NCBI GenBank assembly: GCA_944322945.1
Contig: CALUQN010000002.1
Coordinates: 124,001-188,000, forward strand
Length of the DNA stretch: 64,000 bases
Reading direction: 5' to 3'
From: Candidatus Gastranaerophilales bacterium
GTDB lineage: Bacteria; Cyanobacteriota; Vampirovibrionia; Gastranaerophilales; Gastranaerophilaceae
Position 1 is the stretch's first letter. Every line of letters begins with the position of its first letter. The notes under the pieces were generated by a model that was given only the letters and a program-made list of their open reading frames with translations, searched no databases and was not told the origin of the DNA. Shown in pieces: positions 53,355 to 62,915 of the stretch. The position numbers and the translations under genes were made by a program.

Positions 53355-54731
53355 ATGATTAAATTACACAATTCATATTCAAATCAAACTGAAGAGTTTA
53401 AGCCTATTGAAGATAACAAAGTAAAGATGTATGTATGCGGTCCCACCGTATATGATTACGCGCACCTGGGGCACGCAAGATGCTATATAACGTGGGATGT
53501 TTTATACAGATATTTGAAGTTCCGCGGATATGATGTAACGTATTGCCGCAATGTCACTGACGTTGATGACAAAATTCTCAAAAAGGCTGAAAAAGAAAAC
53601 AAAACCCCGGAAGAAGTTTCGCAGTTCTGGTATAAGCAGTTTGAAAACTCCATGAAAGCTTTGAATACTTTGAAGCCTGATATTGAGCCGTTTGCTACAA
53701 AAACATTAGGCGAGATGATTTCTATTGTTAAAGATTTAATCAAAAACGGATATGCTTACGAAGCTGACGGGGATGTGTATTTCAGAGTGAAAAAATTCCC
53801 TGAATACGGATATCTTTCAAAGCAGCCGATAGACCAGCTGGAAAGCGGAGCAAGAATTGAAGTCGGCGAGCACAAGGAAGATCCGCTGGATTTTGCTTTG
53901 TGGAAGCGCGATGAAAAATTCGGCTACAATTCCCCCTGGGGTAAAGGCAGACCCGGCTGGCACATTGAATGTTCTGCAATGAGCAGAAAATATCTTGGTA
54001 AAACTATTGATATCCATGCCGGCGGCGCTGATTTAATATTCCCGCACCACGAAAACGAAATCGCTCAATCCGAATGCGCCAACGGCTGCAAGTTTGTAAA
54101 CTACTGGCTGCACAACGGTTTTGTTACTATCAACAAAGAAAAAATGTCAAAATCTCTTGGAAATTTTCTGACAATAGACGATTTGTTGAAAAAATATGAT
54201 GCAAATACTATCAGATTTTTCATTCTGACAAACCACTACAGAATGCCGGTTGAATTTTCCGACGAGGCGCTTTCGTCAGCTGCCGCCGGGGTTAAAAGAC
54301 TGCTTAATGCAAAACGCACGCCGGTCGATGAAAATCTTGATATTACAAAATCCGATGAGTATAAAGAATTTGTCGAAGCTATGGACGATGACTTGAACAC
54401 CTCAAGAGCGCTTGCCGTTCTTTTTGAACTTGCCAACAAAGCGAATAAAGATGATAAAGACGCTTTTACTGTTTTGTTTAAACTGGCAAATGCTTTAGGA
54501 TTTAGTTTTGAAAAAGCAACACTTTCCGATGATGAGTTAAAAGAAGCCGTGAAATATGTTTCCGAAAAACTCGGCGAAAATTTTGCAGATATGGACGAAC
54601 TCATTGCATTCCGCAGAAAAGCACGTGAAGAAAAAAACTGGGATGTTGCTGACAAAATCAGAATAGCATTGGATGAAAAAGGAATAGTCCTGAAAGATTC
54701 AAAGGAAGGCACAACTTGGGAAGTCAAGTAG
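53355..54731 (+). CDS. cysS: Cysteinyl-tRNA synthetase
   Basis: The 458-aa protein has the zinc-binding start [19 protein letters not shown], including the HLGH form of HIGH, the motif [26 protein letters not shown] and KMSKSLGN. It charges tRNA-Cys. AGAGGGATGTCTA precedes ATG 53355. The SpoIID-like gene overlaps its end by 16 nt, so both are coupled. A TAAAAT at 53328-53333 may be its -10 box. Confidence 0.97.
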   Translation: MIKLHNSYSNQTEEFKPIEDNKVKMYVCGPTVYDYAHLGHARCYITWDVLYRYLKFRGYDVTYCRNVTDVDDKILKKAEKENKTPEEVSQFWYKQFENSMKALNTLKPDIEPFATKTLGEMISIVKDLIKNGYAYEADGDVYFRVKKFPEYGYLSKQPIDQLESGARIEVGEHKEDPLDFALWKRDEKFGYNSPWGKGRPGWHIECSAMSRKYLGKTIDIHAGGADLIFPHHENEIAQSECANGCKFVNYWLHNGFVTINKEKMSKSLGNFLTIDDLLKKYDANTIRFFILTNHYRMPVEFSDEALSSAAAGVKRLLNAKRTPVDENLDITKSDEYKEFVEAMDDDLNTSRALAVLFELANKANKDDKDAFTVLFKLANALGFSFEKATLSDDELKEAVKYVSEKLGENFADMDELIAFRRKAREEKNWDVADKIRIALDEKGIVLKDSKEGTTWEVK

Positions 54732-56446
54732 CAAAATCCTGTCTGATATTATCTTCAGTAGCATTACTGTTGAGCGGGGCGTTTTATTCCGTACAGTCAG
54801 CGCCGCAAATTCCGGAAAACACTTTGCAGGCGGCATACAGTGCAGGGTATCAGGAAATCAGAAAGGCTCCCGAATCTGAAATAGTCAGAGTCGGTATCGG
54901 GGATAATTCTTTTTCCAGATATTTTTACGACAAAACGACTATTTACGGGACGTCTGAGATAAAAATCTATGAAAACGGGATATTTATTGCATCAGTTCCT
55001 GCAAATCAAAATCTTAATATAAGAACTGAATCCGGCATGATTACCCTTTATAAAGACGACGGCACAGTGCTTGAGGAGTCAACCGGACCTTATACAATTA
55101 TTTGTAATGACGGGCTTTTAGGGGTTCGCGGTCTCAGAAGAGCCGGATGCAATGCGCTTTACCGCGGAGCTATTGAAATTGTCAAATACAATCAAAATAC
55201 GTTCCATATAGTAAACGTAATTGAGGTAGAAGATTACCTGAAAGGGGTTGTCCCAAACGAGATGCCGGTAAGATTCGGTCTGGAAGCCTTGAAAGCGCAG
55301 AGTGTTGCCGCAAGAAATTATGTACTTTCTCCGCGTACAAAAGCATACAAAGCGTTTGACGTTGTAGACAGCGTTGCGAGCCAGGTTTATTACGGTGCCA
55401 ATTCCGAAAAACAGCTTGGCAATAAAGCCGTCCAGGAGACAGAAGGTATAGTAGCGCTGTATGACTGGGATTTGATACTTGCACAGTATTCTTCAACGGC
55501 GGGCGGTTACACGGAAAGTTTTGCCTACGCGTTTTCAGATCCGGCATCGCGAAGTTTCCCGTCGGAAGATAAACCATATCTCAGGGCAAAGCCGGATATT
55601 TTGAGCCAAACTCCTTTAAACACGGAAGAAGCCGCTGCGGCTTACTACAAATCAAAGCCGGATTCGTTTGATGTCCGCTCCCCTTATTTCAGGTGGACTA
55701 AAAACTGGACTAAAGATGATTTGCAAAAAACACTCGAAAGAACTCTTGCAGAGCAGTCAACAACGGGGTTTGTTCATCCGCAGTTTTATAAAGGCGAAAA
55801 ACTTTCTGACCTTGTTGAATTGAAAGTCCTAAGGCGCGGGGATTCCGGAAAAATTATCGAAATGGAGGTCGTTACAAAAGATAAAAACTATAAAATTTGG
55901 AAAGAACTTGTGATAAGACGCCTGCTGGTTAATCAGGGTAAAGCTCTCCCGAGTGCGAATGTTGTTTTTGAACACGTGTATGATGAAAACGGCAATTTGC
56001 AGACGATTACTGCATACGGGGGCGGTTACGGGCATGGCGTCGGCATGAGCCAGTACGGAGCCGGTTTTATGGGCAGCGAGATGTATCAGAGTTATGACAA
56101 AATCCTGAAACACTATTATACAGGCATTACACTCGGAACAAAACCGTTTATACTTTCTCCGGAAAATAAAAACGTCACCCAAAACTTTTATTTAAACAAA
56201 AAGAAAGCCGCTCTGATTGTAGATAACAAATATCAGCTTTCTGAACTGCCTGTTGTAATTAACGGTAAAGAAAAAGTTCTGTCGCTGGATAAAAGTGTTT
56301 TGCCGAGTAAGAGGGTTAACCGCATAGATATATCAAGATTTGTAAAATTCGGGCACAATTCAATTACTTTCTATTATCCTGAAACTGAGGGGGATAACAA
56401 AGCATTGAGAATTTTTGCGGAAGCGGAGGCACGTGATGACATCTGA
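54716..56446 (+). CDS. SpoIID/LytB-domain protein
   Basis: The 576-aa protein has a signal peptide (SCLILSSVALLLSGAFYSVQS), an N-terminal region, and a SpoIID/LytB domain (about 160-330: VEDYLKGVVPNEMPVRFGLE, ALKAQSVAARNYVL, QYSSTAGGYTES, and later GGGYGHGVGMSQYGA). SpoIID is a peptidoglycan lytic transglycosylase in sporulation, but homologues occur widely without spores, so a cell-wall role is implied. TTG 54716 is supported by AAGGAAGG 7 nt upstream. murJ follows with an overlap, linking two peptidoglycan genes. Confidence 0.88.
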   Translation: MGSQVAKSCLILSSVALLLSGAFYSVQSAPQIPENTLQAAYSAGYQEIRKAPESEIVRVGIGDNSFSRYFYDKTTIYGTSEIKIYENGIFIASVPANQNLNIRTESGMITLYKDDGTVLEESTGPYTIICNDGLLGVRGLRRAGCNALYRGAIEIVKYNQNTFHIVNVIEVEDYLKGVVPNEMPVRFGLEALKAQSVAARNYVLSPRTKAYKAFDVVDSVASQVYYGANSEKQLGNKAVQETEGIVALYDWDLILAQYSSTAGGYTESFAYAFSDPASRSFPSEDKPYLRAKPDILSQTPLNTEEAAAAYYKSKPDSFDVRSPYFRWTKNWTKDDLQKTLERTLAEQSTTGFVHPQFYKGEKLSDLVELKVLRRGDSGKIIEMEVVTKDKNYKIWKELVIRRLLVNQGKALPSANVVFEHVYDENGNLQTITAYGGGYGHGVGMSQYGAGFMGSEMYQSYDKILKHYYTGITLGTKPFILSPENKNVTQNFYLNKKKAALIVDNKYQLSELPVVINGKEKVLSLDKSVLPSKRVNRIDISRFVKFGHNSITFYYPETEGDNKALRIFAEAEARDDI

Positions 56447-58028
56447 AGATAAAGCAGCCGGAGTTTTAAAAGCAGCCTGGCTCATAGCCATTATTACAAT
56501 ATTTTCAAAGCTCATAGGGTTTGTAAGAGATGTTGTAATCGCAAACTATTACGGCACGTCGCTTGTTTCAGACGCGTATTTCTACGCATATCAGATTCCG
56601 GCGCTTTCCATAATCCTTTTAGGCGGAGTCGGCGGGCCGTTTCACAGTGCGACGGTTGCGATTTTTTCAAAACTAATCCCATCTTTGAAAGATAAACCGA
56701 CTGATGAATTAAACAAACTGTACAGCACGTTTATGACAACGACAATAATATTTTTTACTGTGCTTGCGGTTTTGTGCTATTTCTTTGCCCCGCAGATAAT
56801 GGGTGTAATTGCATCCGGTGGGGAGCCTGAATTGATTAGACTCGCTGCTGAACATTTAAAAATTATGTCCCCGGTTCTGGTTATCGGCGGGATTGTCGGG
56901 ATTTATTACGGACTTTTGGTTACTTACAGATATTTTATGCTGCCGAATGTTTCCCCGATAATTATGTCGCTTGTAATTATTGCAATGGTGATGACTTCCG
57001 GCAAAAACGACCACGCCGGAATTACTCTTGCACTTGCAACAACAATCGGCGCTATTTTGCAGTGGGTTGTGCAGTACCCGAAAATCAGACAGCTCGGTTA
57101 CAGGCTTAAACCTAATTTTGATATTGTAAATAATCAGAATTTTAAAAGTATTTGTGAACTTCTTTTCCCCGCAATATTAAGTTCAACCGTCGGGCAAATT
57201 CATATATATGTTGATATGTTTTTCGCCTCATCCTTGAGAGAAGGCGCGTGGACTGCAATCGGTTATGCAAACAGAGTTTTTCAATTTCCTGTCGGTATTT
57301 TGGTTACGGCATTTTTGGTGCCGCTGTTCCCGATTTTTTCCCGGCTTGTAATGGAACAGGATTATGAGGGAATAAAAAATTATTTTAACAAAGGTGTCGG
57401 GGTTCTGTTCTTTGGCGCAATTCCGATTATTATAGGGATAATTGTCCTCGGGCTGGACGGTGTCGGGCTTGTGTTTGAACGAGGTGCGTTTGACGGCAGG
57501 GCAACATTTATGGTGACGGAAGCTCTATGGTTCCTTTCGGTCTCAATTTTGCCTTATGTGTTCAGAGATTCCATTACAAGAGTTTATTACTCGTTTAACG
57601 ATTCAAAAACCCCGTTTGTCGTTGCGTTCACTTCAATAATTTTAAAGGTATTTTTAAACATACTTTTCATAAATATTCTCGGCATGAGTATCGGTGGAAT
57701 TACACTTTCTACTTCGTTTGTGACATTGTTCAATGCTGTTATGCTCGGGGTATTGATAAAGGGGAAAATCCGTTTGAATTACGGCGAACTTTTCAGAAAT
57801 CTGTTTAAGATGATAGCAGCCGGATGTGTAACTATTGTGGTTTGTTTTGGAGCTGCTTTATTGATGGATAAGTTTACCCCTGATATGCCGAAAGCTATTT
57901 ATCAAATCATTAAAATTTGTGCGGTCGGTACAATTTGCCTCGGCGTGTACACTGTATTAAATTTGGCGTTGAAAATGGATTACGCCAAAGAATTGTACAA
58001 CAGATTGATGAGCAGATTTTCAAGATAG
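56436..58028 (+). CDS. murJ: Lipid II flippase MurJ
   Basis: The 530-aa protein has about 14 membrane helices and MurJ landmarks: FSKLIGFVRDVVIANYYG, SDAYFYAYQIP, PILVTAFLVPLFPIFSRL-like (GILVTAFLVPLFPIFSRL) and VYYSFNDSKTPF. It moves lipid II across the inner membrane for peptidoglycan growth. ATG 56436 is preferred over earlier starts because GGAGG is 6 nt upstream; it overlaps the SpoIID-like gene by 11 nt. No terminator is obvious before the convergent pheA. Confidence 0.95.
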   Translation: MTSEDKAAGVLKAAWLIAIITIFSKLIGFVRDVVIANYYGTSLVSDAYFYAYQIPALSIILLGGVGGPFHSATVAIFSKLIPSLKDKPTDELNKLYSTFMTTTIIFFTVLAVLCYFFAPQIMGVIASGGEPELIRLAAEHLKIMSPVLVIGGIVGIYYGLLVTYRYFMLPNVSPIIMSLVIIAMVMTSGKNDHAGITLALATTIGAILQWVVQYPKIRQLGYRLKPNFDIVNNQNFKSICELLFPAILSSTVGQIHIYVDMFFASSLREGAWTAIGYANRVFQFPVGILVTAFLVPLFPIFSRLVMEQDYEGIKNYFNKGVGVLFFGAIPIIIGIIVLGLDGVGLVFERGAFDGRATFMVTEALWFLSVSILPYVFRDSITRVYYSFNDSKTPFVVAFTSIILKVFLNILFINILGMSIGGITLSTSFVTLFNAVMLGVLIKGKIRLNYGELFRNLFKMIAAGCVTIVVCFGAALLMDKFTPDMPKAIYQIIKICAVGTICLGVYTVLNLALKMDYAKELYNRLMSRFSR

Positions 58029-58090
58029 CGTGCGGTGTGTATGCAAATTCATTCCATCACTTCAAAGAACGGGAGGATTCTTACTGCGGG

Positions 58091-58942
58091 TTAGTCTTCG
58101 CGTTCGTAGGAGCCTAAAAATCTGAAAAATATTGCGCGGTTTTTTACTTCCTGAATGGTTTTCATAATTTTTTTGTCTCTCATGTGACCGTCAAAGTTCA
58201 CGATGAATATGTATTCGCCGAATTTTTCTTTTGACGGTCGGGAAGAAATGTGCGACAGGTTTATGTTGTATTCCATAAATACCTGCAAAACATCAAAAAG
58301 CGCACCGGGTTTATTTTTGGTAGAAAAGGCGAGGGTGGTTTTGTCTTTTCCTGTTTCTTCTGTTTCAAAGTCGCCTATCAGAACAAATCTTGTTTGGTTG
58401 GATTTGTCATCGTTAATATTTTCTTTCAGAACATTCAGATAATAAGCGTCAGCAGTTTTTTTGCTGCCTATAGCCGCATAAGTAAGGTTATAATTTTGCA
58501 GGCTTCGCGCAGCTTCTGCAGTGCTTGCGGCTTCTATTATATTAATATTTCGCGGAAGTTCGTGGTTTATAAATCCCTGGCATTGTGCAAGCGCCTGCGG
58601 GTGAGAGATAATGTTTTCTATACTGTAAATTTCGGTTGTTCTTGCAAGCAGGCAGTGTCTTATCGGCATTGTGATTTCTGATAAAATTTTTATATTTGGA
58701 TTTTTAGTCATCATCAGATTATCAAGAGTTTCCCTGACAGTGCCTTCAATGGAATTTTCAACCGGAAGAACCCCGAGCATATTCGGGTTTTCGTCGAGAT
58801 ATTCAATAACCTGACGGATTGTCTGCATCGGACGGTTATAGGCAATAATATTATATTTGTTGCAGAACAAATCTTTTGCCATTTCCGTGAAAGATGCTGT
58901 CGGTCCAAGGTATGCTATTTCGTCAATGTTATCGAATTTCAT
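58091..58942 (-). CDS. pheA: Prephenate dehydratase
   Basis: The 283-aa protein has the dehydratase domain: AYLGPTASFTEMAKDLF, the region VLPVENSIEGTVRETLDNL and NQTRFVLIGDF. A C-terminal ACT domain (about 200-283: KPGALFDVLQVFMEYNINLS, then ISSRPSKEKFGEYIF) is the usual phenylalanine sensor. It makes phenylpyruvate. No chorismate mutase is fused. It is convergent with murJ and divergent from the phosphohexomutase. Confidence 0.96.
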   Translation of the reverse strand: MKFDNIDEIAYLGPTASFTEMAKDLFCNKYNIIAYNRPMQTIRQVIEYLDENPNMLGVLPVENSIEGTVRETLDNLMMTKNPNIKILSEITMPIRHCLLARTTEIYSIENIISHPQALAQCQGFINHELPRNINIIEAASTAEAARSLQNYNLTYAAIGSKKTADAYYLNVLKENINDDKSNQTRFVLIGDFETEETGKDKTTLAFSTKNKPGALFDVLQVFMEYNINLSHISSRPSKEKFGEYIFIVNFDGHMRDKKIMKTIQEVKNRAIFFRFLGSYERED

Positions 58943-59003
58943 TGTTTACTTAACTCCGTATTTCTTATATGATGATTATACGTAAAAGAGAGAAAACAGG
59001 CAA

Positions 59004-60380
59004 ATGGAAAATATAAAATTCGGAACAGACGGCTGGAGAGCAGTTGTCGGCAGAGATTTTAACGGAAAGAATGTTGAAACGGTCACAAATTCAATTGCGA
59101 AATATATTCTTGACAACTTTGGGATAGATAAACCTGTCATAATAGGTTATGACCCGCGGAATATGGCGGACGTGTTTTCTGCGGAATGCGCAAAACAGCT
59201 TGCGGATATTGGTTTTAATGTTCAATACAGCGAAAAAGTTGTTCCGACACCGGTACTTGCTTACGGAGCAAAGGATTTAAACGCCTGTGCAATTATGTTC
59301 ACGGCTTCCCACAATCCGCCGGAATATCTCGGAATGAAATTTATTCCGGATTACGCAGGCCCCGCGACAACGGAAATCACAGATGAACTTACCCGAAATC
59401 TGGGACAAAAGCCTCAAAAACAACGAAACGGTACTATTAAAAAAGTTGATTTCTTTAACAGATATTATGAACACATTAAAACTCTTGTTGATTTTGACAA
59501 AATACGTACGCTCAAAACAAACATAATTTTTGACGGGCTTTATTCTGCAAGCATAGGATATTTTGACAAAATTTTAGAACTGGAAAATATTCCTTATATG
59601 AGCCTGCACATGAGCCACGACCCTAATTTTGGCGGCGGCATGCCCGAACCTAAACCCAAATACATGAAAGAACTTATTGAAAAAGTTAAGTCAGTACCAA
59701 ATTCCATAGGCTGCGCCAATGACGGAGATGCCGACAGATTCGGGGTTATAAATGAAGCCGGAGAGTATGTAACTCCAAATGAAATCATTGCAATACTTTT
59801 AATGCATTTGAAAAAACATAAAAACCTGAACGGTCCTCTTGTAAAAACAGTAGGAGCAAGCCTTTTACTGAATAAAGTTGCAGAAAAACTCGGGGTAGAA
59901 GTCATAGAAACAGCAGTAGGATTTAAGCATGTCGGAGCTGCAATGCGGGAATTTAATCCGGTAATCGGCGGAGAAGAATCCGGCGGGTTAAGTATTCAGG
60001 GGCATATCCCAGAAAAAGACGGGCTGCTTGCCAATTTACTTGTTTTTGAAGCAATGGCTTACGAAAATAAAAAACTTACAGAACTGCAAAAAGATTTATA
60101 TGACCTTGCGGGCTGCCATTTTTACAACGACAGAATCGACTTAAAACTTGCAAACAGAAATGAAGTCGAACCTGTTCTGGAAAAATACAAAAATACCGGA
60201 CATATCGGTCAGTATTCCGTTATAAAAAAAGATACAAAAGATGGAGTCAAACTATATCTTTCAGATAATACAAGCTGGATTTTAGTACGCCCGAGCGGAA
60301 CAGAGCCGCTTTTAAGAATATATTTTGAAAGCGACAGCATGACAAAAATAGAAGAACTAAAAACTCTGGTTAGTCCGTAA
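59004..60380 (+). CDS. Phosphoglucomutase/phosphomannomutase
   Basis: The 458-aa protein has the four landmarks of the alpha-D-phosphohexomutase superfamily: the phosphoserine loop TASHNPPEYLGMKF, the metal loop CANDGDADRFGV, the sugar-binding GGEESGGLS and the phosphate-binding RPSGTEPLLRIYFES. It interconverts glucose- or mannose-1- and 6-phosphate to supply sugar nucleotides. Which sugar is used cannot be told. The convergent GT2 gene overlaps its end by 11 nt, so the two glycan-related genes share a boundary. Confidence 0.95.
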   Translation: MENIKFGTDGWRAVVGRDFNGKNVETVTNSIAKYILDNFGIDKPVIIGYDPRNMADVFSAECAKQLADIGFNVQYSEKVVPTPVLAYGAKDLNACAIMFTASHNPPEYLGMKFIPDYAGPATTEITDELTRNLGQKPQKQRNGTIKKVDFFNRYYEHIKTLVDFDKIRTLKTNIIFDGLYSASIGYFDKILELENIPYMSLHMSHDPNFGGGMPEPKPKYMKELIEKVKSVPNSIGCANDGDADRFGVINEAGEYVTPNEIIAILLMHLKKHKNLNGPLVKTVGASLLLNKVAEKLGVEVIETAVGFKHVGAAMREFNPVIGGEESGGLSIQGHIPEKDGLLANLLVFEAMAYENKKLTELQKDLYDLAGCHFYNDRIDLKLANRNEVEPVLEKYKNTGHIGQYSVIKKDTKDGVKLYLSDNTSWILVRPSGTEPLLRIYFESDSMTKIEELKTLVSP

Positions 60381-61062
60381 ATCTAAATCTTACCAGTGCA
60401 ATAATTGCATGGATACCATCTCGCCATGTAATTTTTTTACCCTCGGCAAATTCTCTGCCGTAGTAAGAAATAGGAAGTTCATAAAGTCTTGCACCTTTTT
60501 TAAGAACTTTTGCCGTAATCTCCGGCTCAAAATCAAATCTGTCGGATTTAATTTTAATATCCTTGATAAATTCACGGCGGAAAGCTTTGTAGCATGTTTC
60601 CATATCTGTCAGGGTAGAGCCGTAGAGAATATTTGTGAGCAGTGATAAAAATTTGTTGCCTAAAAGATGGTGGAACATAAATGAGCGGCTGGGTTTCCCG
60701 CCGGAAAGCCTTGAACCGTAGCAGACATCTGCTTTCCCGTCCAATATGAGCTGAATGAGCGGCTCATAATCCACGGGGTCATATTCCAAGTCAGCATCCT
60801 GTATGACAACAATATCGCCTGTTGCAGCTTCAAATCCTGTTCTTAGTGCAGCACCTTTCCCTTGATTTTTTTCGTGGTAGAGAATTTTGTATTTGCCTTC
60901 AAATTTTGGGTACAAATCTTTTGTTCCGTCTGTCGAACAGTCGTCTATCAGGATAATCTCTTTTTTCAATCCGCAGAATGAGGCATCCTCAACTTTTTTT
61001 AAAATTTCTTCCAGTGTGTTCACTTCGTTATAAACAGGAATTAATACGGTAATTTTTTCCAT
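60370..61062 (-). CDS. Family 2 glycosyltransferase (dolichol-P-mannose-type)
   Basis: The 230-aa protein has KITVLIPVYNEVNTL, IILIDDCSTDGT, the DXD-type VIQDADLEYDP, and FRREFIKDIKIKSDRFDFEPE. This is the compact GT2 type like DPMS/GtrB that loads sugar onto a polyprenyl phosphate, but it lacks the C-terminal membrane helices of GtrB. It probably serves envelope glycan assembly. GGGGGGAGAAAAAG precedes ATG 61062. Confidence 0.9.
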   Translation of the reverse strand: MEKITVLIPVYNEVNTLEEILKKVEDASFCGLKKEIILIDDCSTDGTKDLYPKFEGKYKILYHEKNQGKGAALRTGFEAATGDIVVIQDADLEYDPVDYEPLIQLILDGKADVCYGSRLSGGKPSRSFMFHHLLGNKFLSLLTNILYGSTLTDMETCYKAFRREFIKDIKIKSDRFDFEPEITAKVLKKGARLYELPISYYGREFAEGKKITWRDGIHAIIALVRFRFTD

Positions 61063-61134
61063 CTTTTTCTCCCCCCGAAAACATTGTAATATTATAAAAA
61101 ATATTGTACAATATAAATATATAAATGTAAATTA

Positions 61135-62913
61135 GTGATTACAAAAGAAGAGTTGGTGTTAAGGTCGGTTATGAAACAGGTTACAAAAACAGATGAAAAT
61201 TTACTTCAAGACGGCAAAAATTTGGTAAAAGCCGCACTCCTGCTATTGGAAGATAAAAATTACGAAGAAGCGAAAAACAAGTTTGTAAACGCGCAGGTAA
61301 TATTTACCGGGCTGAATGCAAGCGAATATATTTCAATTTGCCTCAGCATGATAGGGTTGATAGAATATTCGCTTGACAGAAAAAATTACACAAAAGCGCT
61401 TTCGCTCATAAATGACGGCGCATATATGGCAAAATTTTCCAAAAATATTACGGCGAATTTATTCAATGAATTTGCGCTGGGCAGCCTTGATTTTGGCGAA
61501 AAAAATAATTCACTTGCGATTATCCACTACAACAATGCACGTAATTTTGCGCAGGAAAGCGACGAATTTTCAATGCTGGGGTATATCCTGACAAGGCTTA
61601 AACAGGTCAAAAACGGTATGGATTTCACAATGCCGTTAAAAAGCGACCCGCTTGTATCGCTGGTTAAAATCGGACAGTCAATATCTGCCCTTACTGATAT
61701 AGATGTACTTTTGAAAGTAATCGCGGAAGAAACAAAAACGGCTATTCAGGCAGACCGCTGCACTGTTTTTCTCTGGGATAAGGAGAAAAATGAACTCTGG
61801 TCAAAAATAGCACTCGGCATGGAAAATCAGGAAATCCGATTTCCTGCGGATAAGGGACTTGCAGGCTACGTTGTCCAGACGGGTGAAACACTGAATATTG
61901 CTGATGCCTATACAGACCCGAGATTTAACAAAGAAGTCGACTCCAAAAGCGGATACAAAACCAGAACAATTCTTTGTATGCCGATAAAAAACAACAATCA
62001 GGAAATTATAGGTGCTTTTCAGGTTTTGAACAAACACAACGGGCTTTTTACAAAAAGCGACGAAGATTTGCTGACAGCAATCGGCGGCAGTGCGAGCATT
62101 GCGCTTGAAAATGCCCAGCTTTTCCAGCAGCAGCAAGAACTCTACCGTGAACAAAAAGAACTGTTTAACAGTTTTATAAACACCCTTGCCGCCTCTATAG
62201 ATGCCCGCGACAAGATTACGGCTGGTCACTCTCTCAGAGTGAAGCTCTATTCAATGCTTATTGCTGACCAGCTTAATCTTGATGACAAATTTAAAGAGAT
62301 TATTGAAAAAGCCGCAGCGCTTCACGATATAGGAAAAATCGGCATAAGAGATTCTGTCCTCCAGAAAGAAGGAAAACTCACACCTGAAGAATACAAACAT
62401 ATTCAGGAACACGTGAGAATCACACACAATATTTTAGACAAAATCTATATGTCCGACGACTTTAAAATGATAACGGAAATAGCATGCTCTCACCACGAAA
62501 AATATGACGGCACCGGCTACTACAGACATTTGAAAGGTGAAGATATTCCATACGGCGGACGTATACTTGCGGTGTCCGATGTTTTTGACGCCATAACCTC
62601 CCGCCGTCACTACCGTGATAAAATGCCTATTGCAAATGTAATAAATATCCTTATAAAAGATTCAGGAACACATTTTGATAAAAGTATCGTTGACGAGTTT
62701 CTAAAAATATCAACTGACAAAATAGTCAAAGTCTTCCTGACCGAAAATCATAACAACCTGACTGATGCAGACAGTGAAACTTTGAGCCATTATAATCTAA
62801 GAGATATTTTTAACTTCATAAATGACGAAAATGCAGCAGAAGAACAAAAAAATATCGTAAACTTGTTCAATTACTATTATCAGGGTAAAATAGATGATAG
62901 CAACGAGGACTAA
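61135..62913 (+). CDS. TPR-GAF-HD-GYP signalling protein
   Basis: The 592-aa protein has a helical, TPR-like N-terminus (about 20-155), a GAF domain (about 180-330: IQADRCTVFLWDKEKNELWS, GLAGYVVQTGETLNIADAY, CMPIKNNNQEIIGAFQVLN), and an HD-GYP domain (about 345-540: HDIGKIGIRD, HHEKYDGTGYYRHLKGEDIPYGGRI). HD-GYP enzymes degrade cyclic di-GMP; here the name-giving GYP reads GYY, which leaves activity open. It is soluble. A GTG start at 61135 is used, though ATG 61171 is a rival. TTGTAA and TACAAT near 61084 and 61108 may be its promoter. The next gene starts 2 nt downstream. Confidence 0.88.
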   Translation: MITKEELVLRSVMKQVTKTDENLLQDGKNLVKAALLLLEDKNYEEAKNKFVNAQVIFTGLNASEYISICLSMIGLIEYSLDRKNYTKALSLINDGAYMAKFSKNITANLFNEFALGSLDFGEKNNSLAIIHYNNARNFAQESDEFSMLGYILTRLKQVKNGMDFTMPLKSDPLVSLVKIGQSISALTDIDVLLKVIAEETKTAIQADRCTVFLWDKEKNELWSKIALGMENQEIRFPADKGLAGYVVQTGETLNIADAYTDPRFNKEVDSKSGYKTRTILCMPIKNNNQEIIGAFQVLNKHNGLFTKSDEDLLTAIGGSASIALENAQLFQQQQELYREQKELFNSFINTLAASIDARDKITAGHSLRVKLYSMLIADQLNLDDKFKEIIEKAAALHDIGKIGIRDSVLQKEGKLTPEEYKHIQEHVRITHNILDKIYMSDDFKMITEIACSHHEKYDGTGYYRHLKGEDIPYGGRILAVSDVFDAITSRRHYRDKMPIANVINILIKDSGTHFDKSIVDEFLKISTDKIVKVFLTENHNNLTDADSETLSHYNLRDIFNFINDENAAEEQKNIVNLFNYYYQGKIDDSNED

Positions 62914-62915
62914 TC

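Noticed and set aside
54716-56446. Sporulation, suggested by SpoIID and GerMN domains
   Set aside because: Both domains are common in bacteria that do not form spores, and no other sporulation gene is present; the outer-membrane genes also argue for a diderm.
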